Positions 12,090 through 23,116 of a stretch of 64,000 nt of DNA are shown here, one piece after another (the stretch's first letter is position 1; every line of letters starts with the position of its first letter). The position numbers were made by a program, and so were the translations under genes. Source of the stretch: Benincasa hispida (lineage: Eukaryota > Streptophyta > Magnoliopsida > Cucurbitales > Cucurbitaceae); NCBI RefSeq assembly GCF_009727055.1, contig NC_052349.1:35717421-35781420 (forward strand), read 5' to 3'. The notes below the pieces were generated by a model. That model saw only the letters and a program-made list of their open reading frames with translations, was not told where the DNA came from and searched no databases.

Positions 12090-12602
12090 TGAAAAATGCA
12101 AAGAGGCGAAAAGACATCACAAATTTACAAAGGGATCAAGAAACCTTGAGTGACATTTGGATGAGATTCAAGAAAATAGTCAAAAACTGCTTTATATAAC
12201 AGTTTGTCGGATTTCATGCAAATGGAAATTTTTTATGATGGACTTATAGAAGCATCACAGAATCGCAACAGACTTTGCGGTAGAAGGTGGCTTTGCTACA
12301 AAAGACATACACTGAGGCAAAAGCCATCTTGGACTAAATTTCACAAAACCATGAAGTTTGGGAGGACAATGGATTTGGATCTCATTTAAGTTCAAAAGTG
12401 GAAACAATTTGAGAATGGATAATGACATTATCACAGCACTACAAACACAAGTAACCACAATGACGAAACTACTGCAAGCTATGTCAATGAACAGAAAGGG
12501 CATAGAGAATGGAAGCATTTAGGCTCCATGAGTCAAGACACTGACCTAGAATGCATGGTATGCGGTTGGCCACACACTTTTGAGTTGTGCCCGTATAACC
12601 CA
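12090..12602 (+). pseudogene. Degenerate Athila-like gypsy gag with zinc knuckle
   Basis: Broken coding sequence across frames. It reads ETLSDIWMRFKKIVKNC (about 12142-12192), then SLSDFMQMEIFYDGLIEASQ (about 12200-12260), DFAVEGGFATKDIH, and finally CMVCGWPHTFELC at 12552-12590. This order (capsid C-terminal part, then a CCHC knuckle followed by PYNPQ) is that of gag in Athila-type gypsy elements. The knuckle spacing is C-X2-C-X3-H-X4-C, one residue shorter than the usual X4 between C and H. Several stops and frameshifts show it is dead. The match ends abruptly at about 12602, where unrelated sequence begins. Confidence 0.6.
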
Positions 12603-13330
12603 CAATGCTCTCGTCTGTGATCACAGGAATCTTCCCAAGGCAGAAGTCCCAAATGCTTTGAATTTGGGCTCCAAGCCTCTATTTATAGAGCTCAAACACC
12701 GATAGCATTGGTAATCTCACATTGAATCCCTGCCACTCTTGTCGCAGTAGGGAAAATGTCATCATGATCTTATCTCTTTGATACTCTCGAGGTATGCGTT
12801 CATGATTGTTTCTTCTGGGGTATCAACACATCCTACCCACTTTGCGATCATCCTCTATCACGGCTATCACTCTGTAGTTGCAGCATTCCATGCGATGAAC
12901 TTGTTTTCATGAAATTCAACGCATGCGATCAACTTTGCGATGATCTGGGATCAATGCATGCGATTGATTCCTGCGATAACTATAAAAACAGTCTTCGAGA
13001 GTTCTTCATTCCCACAACCCTTTTCGATTGACGATTGGAGCTTCGTCGGAGATAGAGCTCGAGAGAGACTAGTCCACCAACCATCCATGGCATCACTGGC
13101 AGCCTTGACATACATCTGATGGAAGCAAGAGATTGCCTACATCTAGCCCTCCACTAGTGGTGTCGGTGGTGCCATGGATGGGTGGTGGAGTAGTCTCTTT
13201 CAAGCTCTATCTTCGGTGAAGCTTTAGTCGTTAATCGGAAAGAGTTGTTGGAATGAAGAACTCTCAAAGACTGTCTGCTCATGCTCTCTTATGTGATCAC
13301 AAGCATCTGCCCAAGGCAGAAGTTCTAGGG
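12603..13330. repeat. Unidentified repeat segment with foldback core
   Basis: The ends carry related direct repeats: 'gtgatcacaggaatc...cccaaggcagaagt' near 12617-12648 and 'gtgatcacaagcatc...cccaaggcagaagt' near 13293-13324. Between them is a run of TGCGAT-containing motifs (about 12840-12980) and the inverted repeat described separately. No protein family is recognised. Confidence 0.4.
12989..13273. repeat. Inverted repeat: two arms of about 105 bp, 75-bp spacer
   Basis: The left arm (12989-13094) and the reverse complement of the right arm (13169-13273) share long blocks, for example 'gagttcttcattcc', 'gatagagct' and 'ccatccatggca'. The arms differ at roughly one base in six to eight. Transcribed, it could fold into a long imperfect hairpin. 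It may be a foldback insertion or two opposed copies of one LTR end. Confidence 0.7.
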
Positions 13331-13414
13331 GACTTTTCAGCGCTGATCGACATAAGCTTATGTTTCCACATGAATTCTTATAAGTATCAACACATATTCT
13401 GCTCATCAACCCTG

Positions 13415-14262
13415 AAGAACAAGAGGTTAGCCTTGTCTCAGGCATCGTACATCGATCAATTGTTGATCAGGTACAGGATGCAGGATTCGAAGAGGGGTTT
13501 ATTACCCTTCAGGCATGGAATCGTTTTGTCTAAGGATCAATGTCCTAAGACACCTTAAGAGATTGAAAAGATGAGATGGATTCCCTATGCTTCAGCTGTT
13601 GGAAGCTTAATGTATGCAATGTTATGTACCAGACCTGACATTTGCTATGCAGTAGGGAATGTCATTCGTTATCAGTCCAATCCAGGATTAGATCACTAGA
13701 CGGCGGTCAAAACGATCCTCAAGTATCTTTGGAGAACGAGGGACTACATGCTTGTGTATGGAGATAAGGATTTGATCCTTATAGGGTATACAGATTCTAA
13801 CTTTCAGACTGATAGGGATTCTCGAAAATCGACATCAGAGTCAATGTTCACTCTGAATGAAGGGGTTGTAGTGTGGTGAAGCATCAAGCAAGGATACATC
13901 AGGGACTCCACTATGGAAATCGGATACATAGCCACTTGTGAAGCTACTAAGGAGACTATTTAGCTGAGGAAATTCCTTATAGATTTGGAAGTTGTTCCAA
14001 ATATGACTTCGTCGATCACTCTTTATTGTGATTACAGCGAGGCTGTGGCAAATTCGAAGGAACCTTGGAATCATCATAGAGGCAACCATATAGAACGAAA
14101 ATATCATTTGATCAGGGAGATTGTGCAACGCAGTGATGTGATAGTCACAAAGATCGCATCGGAGCACAATGTTACTTATCCGTTTACAAAGGCTCTCACA
14201 GCTAAAGTATTCGAGGGTCATCTGAAAAATCTGGGTTTACAAGACATGCGGCATCTTGTCTC
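13415..14262 (+). pseudogene. Copia element D: RNase H end of pol, broken
   Basis: C-terminal part of a copia polyprotein. It reads LALSQASYIDQLLIRYRMQD (from about 13429) and KDQCPKTP. After an in-frame stop at about 13556 it continues with IPYASAVGSLMYAMLCTRPD, YQSNPGLDH, LKYLWRTRDYMLVYG, GYTDSNFQTDRDSRKSTS, and the tail NHHRGNHIERKYHLIREIV to GLQDM near 14250. Further stops fall at about 13697, 13877 and 13961. Protease, integrase and the main part of reverse transcriptase are absent upstream, where the foldback segment begins. A's pol (25022-28774) is a close relative in the same motifs. Confidence 0.8.
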
Positions 14263-14265
14263 GGA

Positions 14266-14277
14266 CAAGTGGGAGAT
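14266..14277 (+). other. PPT-like copy 1 (caagtgggagat)
   Basis: Purine-rich tract following the end of pol. An identical 12-base copy occurs exactly 100 bp later (14366-14377), so this part was duplicated. Confidence 0.4.
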
Positions 14278-14365
14278 GTTATTGTGGTATAGAGTATGCC
14301 CTAGTTTATGTATATTGTACTTGTATTTTTCATGTATTGTACATTAGTCTTCCGAGGCATTAGGA

Positions 14366-14377
14366 CAAGTGGGAGAT
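14366..14377 (+). other. Polypurine tract of copia D
   Basis: 'caagtgggagat' sits immediately before the LTR start TGTTGGGATTGG, the usual PPT-LTR junction of this copia group. Confidence 0.65.
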
Positions 14378-16683
14378 TGTTGGGATTGGTATCCTAATTC
14401 TCCCAAAGTCTCGTAGTTTGTAAACACTATTCACATTGTTATGAATAAAATAGAGTTATTTTATTTTGCATTTACTCATATCCAATAAACAGATATCCAT
14501 GGTATGAAAACTTAAGCATGTATATGAGATATACAAGTGGATCATGCCTAAAGTAATAACCTAAAAGGGTTTGTAGTATAAGGATTAAGGAGGGATACCT
14601 TATCCTGGTGACACTACGGATACGACCCGCTTTGTAAAGGTTTACAAGTGTTGTGAACTACTACAGATGGTTGATCCTGACCATTCATGTGGAGACATGC
14701 GAGCGAGGGTATCCTATACAAAGTTTGTATAAGACCGGACCACGAGATGATTCATCTCTTTACATACCGTCATTAATATTTGAGACTTACATCTCATCTA
14801 TACGACCATAGGTGACATGACCTTAATCCTAAGTGTTTTGGGAACTCCTGCCTTTGAGGACGGTCTTTTGATTAGTATGGGTGAGAGAGGCTGGATTGCC
14901 AACTCAACAAGCCTACCTTTTTGGGGATTTGTCTGATTGAAGAGCTGGGAACTCAGTTACACAAGATGGAATTCACTCTTTCCCCGAAGCAGGGGTAAGT
15001 AAATTGATTGCTCCCTTAAGGCCTGATTTCGGGTTTTGAACATAGTGGCCACATCCTTTCTTTGAAAGAGAGGACGCAGTCATAGTAGAACTATGACTTA
15101 TGTTCATTAGAGAGACCAGTGGTACTTAAGGAGTTAGATGTAACTACAAGGGCAAAACCGTAAATTGGCCCAACTGTACTTACAAGTGATCTATAAAAGG
15201 GTACTTGCACTATTGAATGGTTTATATGGACACAAAATATACCTGTAGTGAGGATAGTACATTTGTCGGTCTTTAGTGGAGTGTCTAGCAGTTAACGGAT
15301 GGTGGATCCCATGACTAAAGAGTTTAGTCAGTTATTCACGTACCGTTGGAGCTTCAAGTTACATGTCCATAAGGTCCCATTGGCAGCTCAATGGATTTAA
15401 GTTAAAAATCAATTCTTGGGGTTGATTTGAAATCTTCAAATTGACAAGAGAAAATTCAATTATATATGGTATAATTGGTGTGATGTATGAGATATATCAA
15501 ATGGAGGATTAATGTAAATATGATTTACATTAAGTACTATAAAATAGAAAAAGAACTATGGTTTATATGTTTCATGAGATGAAATATTAAAACTATAGGT
15601 TATAAATATAATATGGTAAGTTGATTGTCATATATATTTATAATATATTAATTATTTGATAATTATCTCTTTTTCTCTAATAACCAATTGATTCAATTAT
15701 ATATGGTATAATTAGTGTGATGTATAAGATACATCAAGTGGAGGATTAATGTAAATATGATTTACATTATGTAGTATAAAATAGAAAAAGAACTATGGTT
15801 TATATGTTTCATGAGATGAAATATTAAAACTATAGGTTATAAATATAATATGGTAAGTTGATTATCATATATATTTATAATAATAATAATTCTTTGATAA
15901 TTATCTCTTTTTCTCTAATAACCAATTGAGTGAGAGGTTATTGGTGGTTTTATGGTAATCGTGAGATAAAAGGAAAAATGTTTTCCTAAAATTAAGAGTT
16001 ACTTGATTCGGAAAGAAACTCACGGACAAGGCTATCAAGTGAAATTTTTTCACTAAGTGATAGCTAGTAGAGAGACTAAACGATCGTGGACTAAAACGAT
16101 ACGATAGTTCTTTCAGCTGGTCGTAGTTAAACGATCGCTTGGCATTGTCTATACGATAGGCTGCCATCCTCTACACGATTAAGCATATCATCTATATGAT
16201 AGACTGTGTCATCTCCCACTTGCTCAATTGTCTACACGATTGTTGTTCCTTCAGTCTCTTTCTCTCACCAAGATCATATAGAGCCCACAACTCCTGGATT
16301 CTCATACCGAGAATACCAAGTTAACCATTGTGGTGGTGTTCTCACTCAACTCGATTGAGTTCGAGGTTTTGGAGGCTGTTTGTTGGGTTCGTGATTATTG
16401 TGTTTGTTGTGCTCGTGTTGTACCGGTTGTTGTGTTCGAGCGTTTGTGTATTGCTGTCTTAAAGACTGATTAGGCGTTCATGATCGAAGGAGTTTGAAGA
16501 ATGAGTCTTCAAAGGTATGCTTACTCTATCCCTTGGTTATCTTGTTAGCATGCTGTGATTTCTAGTCGTTGCATGACCTGTGAGTTTCCGTTTTAAGACT
16601 GTAATTGTTAATGTTCAATTTCGAATGAAATTTGGAACGACCCTTTCGCTGCTCATGGAAATCCTCATGTCTAATTTCCTTCA
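14378..16683 (+). repeat. 3' LTR of copia element D, about 2.3 kb
   Basis: Starts TGTTGGGATTGG after a PPT and ends near TTTCCTTCA at 16683. It shares landmarks with the LTRs of A and C: 'accttatcctggtgacac', 'gagggtatcctata', 'agtggccacatcc', and a cluster near 15270 equivalent to 'gtgtacccacagttaacga'. It is longer than those LTRs partly through a 238-bp tandem duplication at 15453-15928. Bases 16075-16250 have short repeats of 'ctacacgatt'/'ctatacgata' type. Confidence 0.7.
15453..15928. repeat. Tandem duplication, two 238-bp copies, inside D's LTR
   Basis: Copy 1 (15453-15690) and copy 2 (15691-15928) both start 'attcaattatatatggtat' and end 'tctctaataaccaattg'. They differ at a small number of positions, so the duplication is fairly young compared with the LTR itself. 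Confidence 0.85.
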
Positions 16684-16699
16684 ATCGTATTTGTATTAA

Positions 16700-17953
16700 A
16701 TTTAACAATTATGCATCTCATTCATAGAAAATATATTTGAATCATATTCAAATATTTATTCTTCCAATTAAACTATAATGTATCAAATACATTATGTCAA
16801 TTATATCATATATAATTTAATTAATTTAATTATAATTTCTCTTATTAATTTGAACAATTCAAATTAACTCAAAAACTGATTCTCAACTAAATCCTTTTGA
16901 GTTACCAAGGGGACTTTATGGACCTGTAGCTTGAAACTCTAACGGTACGTAAATAATTAATTAAACTCTTTAATTACATTATCCACCATCTGTTAACTGT
17001 CGAGCACTCCACTAAAAACCGACAGCTGCACTCTTCGCACTACAGATATATTTTTGTGTCAATTGGATATAACCAATCAACAGTACAATGACCCTTCACA
17101 TTTCTTGTAAGTACAAATAGGCCAAATTATCGTTTTGCCCCTATAGTTACATCTAATTCCTTAAGTATCACTAATCCCTCTAATGAACAATATATCATAA
17201 TTCTACTATGACTAAACCCCTCTCGGGCCGGAAGAGGGTGTGGTGCCATATTGTTCAAGACCCAGAATCAGCCCTTAAGGGAGTAGTTTATCTACTTACC
17301 CCTACTTCGGGAAATGAGTGAATTTCATCTTGTGTAGCTGAGTTCTCAGCTCCCTAATTAGACGAATCCTCAAGCTTGTTGAGTCAGCAATCTGGCCACT
17401 CTCACCCATCCAAACCAAAAGACCGCCCTCATAGGCAGGAGTTCACAACTTACCCAGGATTAAAGTCATGTTACCTGTGGTCATCCTAGTGAAATGAAAG
17501 TCTCTATTATGAACGACATTATATAATGAGACTAAGCATTTCGTGGTCCGGTCTTGTACAAATTCATTTGTATAGAATATCTCTGCTCGCTTGTCTATTA
17601 CATGAATGATCAGGATCAAAACATTTGTAGCACTTTACAAAATTTCTAACATCTACAAATCAGGCCATACTCGTAGTGTCACAAGGATAAGGTACCCAGC
17701 CTTATTCATATACTACAGACCATTTAGGTTATCACTTAAACACGATCCACCTGTATGTCTCCACATACATGTTTAAGTTACAACGATAACCTTGGATGTT
17801 AGTTTATTGGTTTGTAGTTAATGCAACTAAAATATCACATATTTCATAGATAAAGTGAATAAAATATCAAATATTATTAATCACTTACAAGTTTGCTCTT
17901 ACAAGGTTTACAAACTATAGGACCCTATGAGATTTAGGGCATCAACCCTAATA
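16700..17953 (-). repeat. Inverted copia LTR fragment facing D's LTR
   Basis: The reverse complement matches the first 1.1-1.2 kb of D's LTR. Read on the minus strand, its start (taggg ttgatgccctaaatc) is near 17953 and it ends about 16700. Landmarks are 'gataaggtacccagcctta' (17675-17700), 'gaccgccctc' near 17420, and 'ttgagtcagcaatctgg' near 17380. The part equivalent to D's LTR 3' end is missing. The two LTRs are tail to tail with almost nothing between them. Confidence 0.75.
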
Positions 17954-18350
17954 TTTTCTGATCTTAATTAATAATTAGGACGCTTGATTGATTTCGGTTA
18001 AATTGATTGTCGACCTTTGTAGAGATTAGTTAAGTCAAATCGATTTAGTAGTCGTGCATGCATAGAATTGAATATTCGTTTAATTATCGATTTTTAAGAT
18101 AAAAATTGCATAGGAAACTCTCTTGCTCTAGAAATTAGATAGACTCCATTACATTTACCCCTTTTATTTCAATTTCATGCATTTATCTCTTCCACACAAA
18201 ACCCCCCCATTTATCGCTCTAGTTAGAAAATTAACTCAACGAAACAAATCACGCTTCCCTGTGGTTCGACCCCACACTTACAATTGTTGCTATGTCTTTG
18301 TAGTGATAGAAGTAGTTCGATTTTACAAATTTTCTTTTGTTTCATAGTCC
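17954..18350 (+). repeat. Athila-like LTR end fragment
   Basis: Contains 'ccctgtggttcgacccc' (about 18260) followed by 'ttgttgctatgtctttgtag', a signature near the 3' end of Athila-type LTRs. Its left part is cut by the inverted copia LTR. I did not find a convincing primer binding site after it. Confidence 0.4.
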
Positions 18351-18364
18351 TTTTTGGAAATTAA

Positions 18365-18517
18365 ATGACACCGAAAGAGGTGCCAGTCAAAAGAATTATC
18401 ACCAATAACATCCTTCGGCCATTGTTGAGGGATTCACGACTTCAACCTGAGGCAATAAAGATTGCAAACCTCTCAATCGTAAACCTCTTCTTCACCACAG
18501 CCCCTACAACAAAATAG
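18365..18517 (+). pseudogene. Short open frame, 50 aa, likely Athila gag remnant
   Basis: Starts MTPKEVPVKRIITNN and ends LFFTTAPTTK before a stop. It follows an Athila-like LTR end, which suggests the beginning of a decayed gypsy coding region. No motif identifies it, and the frame does not continue. Confidence 0.25.
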
Positions 18518-19014
18518 GAGAAGATGAAGAAGGATTTGGGAATCAGAACGCTGACCATCACAGAAGAAAAAATAAGGGAACAACTCGGCACCCTCTCTTC
18601 ACCAAACGAGACAGGTCACAAATCGAGCTCACTGCTTAAAGAAGAGACACCTTCTCCACAGCCTAAGGATTTGGGGATCGAGAATATCTCTCCTATGCTT
18701 TGATGAAGGGAGAAGAATTTCCCCGTCTATACCTGTTTACCTGAATAGAACACCCACCACTCCACCAGAAGAATTGAGATAAAAGATTCCTCCACTGCCT
18801 CCGAAAAAAAATCTCCACCGTCTCTTCCCTCTAAAATCCAAAATGAGATGACTCTGAATCCTAAGGAGTTGACTCAGCGAGAACACCCCTTCCTGCACAT
18901 GTTCACTACTATTAGACATAAAGTATAGGAGACTCCCACTACAGACTTCATTGATATCATATGAATGACCTAGAGATATTTTGGAGACAACAAATTCTAA
19001 ACCTTATCAGCCAG
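18518..19014. other. Degenerate internal sequence of the Athila-like element
   Basis: No continuous frame. The region is rich in short acidic and proline-rich codon runs on the plus strand. It lies between two Athila-like pieces and is probably their internal region. Confidence 0.3.
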
Positions 19015-19605
19015 TCAAGTGATCAGCTGGCCAGACAACAAGAAAACATCCTTAGCCAGCAAAATGAGATGCATGAAGACTTAACTACATCGAGAGCAGC
19101 AACTTGAAGCCCAGGTCTCTGTTAGGGAAACTAGTACAAGGTTGTCGCCCGATGAAGATGTACCTCAACGCAGTCTCCCTCAAGAGCCTGGTGAGGAAGA
19201 AGATGAAGGATTAGAGGAACTTATTAAGCACTTAGACGATGGGGTTCTGTGTCCAATCATGGACTCGTTGGACAATCTTTCAAGCTAGCAAGATGAGCTT
19301 CAGCATGAACAAGAAACACTTCAGTGCCAGCGTAATGACTTTAAAGAAGTTTTTCAGCACCAAGCTCATCAGCAAGAGCAGATTCTTCGTCATCAAGCTA
19401 AACTCTGTGATTTTTTGCATAGGCAGGCTCAACGCCAAGATGTCCAGTTCCACACTTTCATGAATTATATTCACGATGCTTTTATTCGATGTGTGCCACC
19501 TTCAACTATCCCCCCAACACTATAGCAGCTCCTTCGCTTTTCCAATAACGAGGATCCTCCCACTGCGCCCAGCAATCACAACAATGCAGGAGGAACTTAA
19601 ATTTG
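19015..19605 (+). pseudogene. Glutamine-rich coiled-coil ORF of Athila-like element, broken
   Basis: Reads DQLARQQENILSQQNEMHED near 19021-19080. After stops and a frameshift it continues QDELQHEQETLQCQRNDF, QHQAHQQEQILRHQAKLCDF and FMNYIHDAFIRCVPPSTIP to a stop near 19525. The Q/E/H-rich heptad character suggests a coiled coil. Sequences like this follow pol in Athila-type elements and in 'putative plant transposon protein' regions. It is followed by 'aaatttgagggtgt', which resembles the purine tracts of that group. Confidence 0.45.
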
Positions 19606-20662
19606 AGGGTGTTATTGTTTTTTTGTTAAGTTCATTCAAAGTTTTGTAACCAGATCATCGCCTTGTATGAATTATATGCTTTGAATGAATTATCAAAGTT
19701 ATTCATTTTTCTCATAATTTTCCTCGCATTCATTTTTTGTGTGTATTTGAAACCTTAATATTTCTCCTCGTTTTGTTGCATTTGTGTATGACCTCGATGA
19801 TGATATTTGTGCTCTCCAACATTTAGATTTGTTAAGATAAGTGTTTAGGACCCAGTTTTAGGAACTTTACCTTAAGAAACATTTCTTCAACATAGTATGC
19901 ATGCAAGTTTAACCTCAAACCTCTTTTGCAAAATTTTTCTAAGGATATCTCATAACTCGATTTCAGCAATGAGGTCCTTGCTACCTTCAAAATTTGGGGG
20001 TGTGAGAGGCTTGAGCTAATACGTTCAAACTTGTAAATTTCTTTTTATTCTATCCAAAAAAATCATAAAAGAAAAGAACTATGGAAATAGTTTCGCTAAC
20101 AGCACAAACTTGCTTGTTAATAGTTGAGTTGAGATTGGCACCTACTCGTAGTTGGATGTTCGCATGACACCCATGGGGACAAACCAAAACCAAGATGGAT
20201 AAACATGATCACCACAATCTCTAACGCCTATTCAAAATGAAAAGAAAATATAACTAGGCAGAAGTAAAGTTAAGAAGGGCACTTGCTTATAGTTGGATGT
20301 TCAAATGACACCTGTGGGGGCAAGTCAAAATGAAGGTGGGAGGCTCGGATCAATGCATGAGTTAATAAAGTTTGTAAAATAAAAAGGTAATAAAGAGAGA
20401 TTTTATATTTTTGAATCATGAGCACATTTTTTAAAAGAGAATAGAAATTCTGGAAATTAGTAAGGGTATTTTGAGGAATAAGCTTGCCACATCTAAGGTT
20501 AGGAAATATTTATGTAGAGAGGTGAATAAAGCTTTGAGGAGAACTGTTGGTGTAATAAATCTTAAGAAAGGAAACATGTTAAGAGGCCTAGTTAATGCGC
20601 CAAATTGAGTACGAGATTTATACAGAGACTTTAAATACGTGCTTGAGGATAAGTATTGTTCT
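19606..20662 (+). other. 3' untranslated region of Athila-like element
   Basis: No coding. 'aaaatttgggggtgtgag' at about 19989 is a PPT-like tract. A direct repeat of about 60 bp, 'agttggatgttcgcatgaca' and 'agttggatgttcaaatgaca', occurs at about 20151 and 20294 with 'tggggacaa' or 'gggggcaag' after it. Such repeats precede the 3' LTR in Athila elements. Confidence 0.4.
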
Positions 20663-20673
20663 AAATTTGGGGG
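20663..20673 (+). other. Polypurine tract of Athila-like element
   Basis: 'aaatttggggg' lies directly before TGTGATAACTTG, a typical PPT-LTR junction in Athila elements. Confidence 0.5.
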
Positions 20674-22299
20674 TGTGATAACTTGTAGAAATACAAGTTA
20701 TTGTATCTCTTTCTTTAGAATAATTAGGAAAATTTAGGAAAAAATGCATTAAGTTGATATGAAATTCATAACAAATAATCTTACTCTGCCTTCTTGTATT
20801 TACAAAACACATAATCTTGGAAATTATAAAATTGGTTATTATTGAAGACAATTTAAAGAAAAATGAAGAAAAATGGCCAAAAAAGCAAAAGTTGCAACCT
20901 TGAACGCATATATGAGATCAGATCAACGCCTAACTTTGCAACATAGAAAACCATGTGATAAGATGAAACATGAAGAGAGAAAATGACAAAGGCGTAGGCG
21001 GTGGAGTCATATTAAGATGTAAGTTGGTAGCTAATTTGAGACATTCGCAACAGAGGTAATGAATCTATGACGCGAGTAGTCGGCGCAACAGATCATGGAA
21101 CTAAATGCAAGGTATTAGTGCATCATTATAGGGAGAGAAAGAACCTTCATTCTTACGCCCAAATAGCCCATTAAATATTTTCCTAAGTACGAGAATTCTT
21201 ATCAAGAAATTGGCCGAAGTTCTGTTCATTATTTACCTAAAACCCGCCATTGCCACCACTCCTTCGAGCTTTTCTTTGGAGAATTTTGAGTGAGAGCTCA
21301 ATTTTATTCTCTACAAAAGGAAAAAAGAGACCACTACCACGGTTGCAACCACATTTAAGCGACACCATTAGAGCCAAAGAGAACAAGAAACTGTGACATG
21401 CAGCTTGACATTTTTTATTTCTTACTTTTCATTATATTTTTCCTGGCATTTTCATTTTGTATTAAGTTATAGGGATTGAAAAACACTTTAATCTTAATAT
21501 AAATACAATGTCTTCCATATTCTATCCATCCATATCTCTGTTCGTAAACATGAGCTGCTAAATTCTTAATGGGTTGAGGAAGATAAGCTAGCATTTTTAC
21601 TAGGTTGTACATAAATAGGCATTCGTCTTGTTTAATGCATACATAGTGAGTTGCTGAAATCAAATAAAGAGATTGGTCAAGGTAGAAAACAACCAATTGC
21701 TTGAGAGAGAATGTGATTGTGGAATTCGTTAAACAAGTATAGAAGTGGTTTTAAGGATAAAGTTAACCTATTCCAAGCAAAATTCATCACATGCATCCTA
21801 AAGATGGGACATTGTTGCTCAAAACACTGAGAGGTGAAGTTCATTACTTTATGAATTTATAGCATGAATGCATGACTTATGTACTGCTTAGGAAAATGTT
21901 AGTTGACCTCTCTTAAACCCTGTCTTGTTATTGAGATTTTCTCCATTTTTCAATGCACTCTGCTTCATATAGTGATTGTAATTGCCATCACACATTCATA
22001 ATCATTTGACGCATCATCATTCATGCACTCGCCATCATCTACCCTACCATACTTGTCAGTAATTCACTTTCAGGAAACAACATTTTCATCACATAATTGA
22101 AAATAACCCACTACATTAAGATCATACAATCATTTTGTCGCACTTTAGTCATAAGTCCTTGAGTTCAACCTCGGACCTCACCGAGACTACTCTGTTTAGA
22201 CTCGCATATGGGTCTAAAGAGGAAATATTGCTTCAAAATAAACTATTCATCTCATTTAGGATTCAAAGCATGACATAAGGCTATCATATCATTGCATCA
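20674..22299 (+). repeat. Athila-like LTR, about 1.6 kb
   Basis: Begins TGTGATAACTTGTAG after the PPT and probably ends ATTGCATCA at 22299. Near its end 'gtccttgagttcaacctcgg' and 'cctcaccgagactac' (about 22155-22195) form the usual landmark. Bases 22300-22316, 'ttaggagcgcttttgc', loosely resemble a primer binding site, so it could also act as a 5' LTR. The fragment at 17954-18350 is clearly diverged from it and is probably another family member. Confidence 0.45.
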
Positions 22300-22444
22300 T
22301 TTAGGAGCGCTTTTGCAGTCAACCGTCATCTATGTTTTCTACCCTATTTTTGCCTGTTTTCTTCATCCTATTCATTGTCTACTAGTCTTTTTTTCTTTTT
22401 CGTTCTCAGCTAATTTTCGATTCTAAGCCTATTGCTAAATTTTC

Positions 22445-23116
22445 AAACAATCGAATCCTCTTCAACAACTCTCCTCATAACTACCATCCGTTTAATGGGG
22501 ATAATTTTCTTCGTTGATCCTAATGCATTCGGATGTATATTTGTGCATAAGGAAAGATTGGTTACATTACTAGAGAAAAAATCGCACCAAAGACATATGA
22601 ACCTTATTTTGTTGGATGGGATGTTGAAACTCAGTGGTAATGACTTGGCTTGTAAATTCCATGGCAGAGGATATTAGTTTTAACTATATGTATTATTCTA
22701 CTTCCAAGGAATTTTGGGATAGTGTAACTGAGATGTATTCTGATTTGGGAAATGAGTCACGAGTGTTTGAGTTAAACCTTAAATTAGGTGACATACAATA
22801 AGGAGGTAATTCGGTTACTCAATACTTTCACTCCTTAAAAAATATTTGGCAAGAACTTGACCTCTTTGATACGTATGAATGGAAGTATAGAAAACTATGG
22901 AAGATGGTCATATTTACTAATTTCTTGCAGGCCTCAATGTTGAGTTTGATGAGGTTAGAGGTAGAATTCTTGGAAAGACTACTCTTCCAACTATTAATGA
23001 TGTATTTTCTGAAGTTCGCAGGGAAGAAAGCCACAGAAATGTTATGATTGGAAAAAGAACTGCTGATTCAATTGAAAGTTATGTGATGGTGATCGAAAAT
23101 ACTACAATGAAGGTTT
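22445..23116 (+). pseudogene. Copia element B: gag, broken
   Basis: Plant copia gag of the UBN2-like type. After a frameshift near 22495 it reads KIGYITGEKIAPKTYEPYF, WLVNSMAEDISFNYMYYSTS, KEFWDSVTEMYSDLGNESRV, FELNLKLGDIQ (stop at about 22799), GGNSVTQYFHSLKNIWQELD, GLNVEFDEVRGRILGRTTLP and FSEVRREESHRNVMIGKRT (about 23010-23060). Stops and shifts make it non-functional. It ends where A's LTR begins (23117). Protease and the N-terminal part of integrase are missing, and the coding resumes at 31719. No 5' LTR of B is recognised upstream. Confidence 0.8.

Noticed and set aside
13841..14221. 126-codon minus-strand frame over copia D
   Set aside because: Antisense shadow of the RNase H coding text, with no family of its own.
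18255..18285. tRNA T-arm-like 'ggttcgacccc'
   Set aside because: No cloverleaf; it is the usual landmark near the end of Athila-type LTRs.
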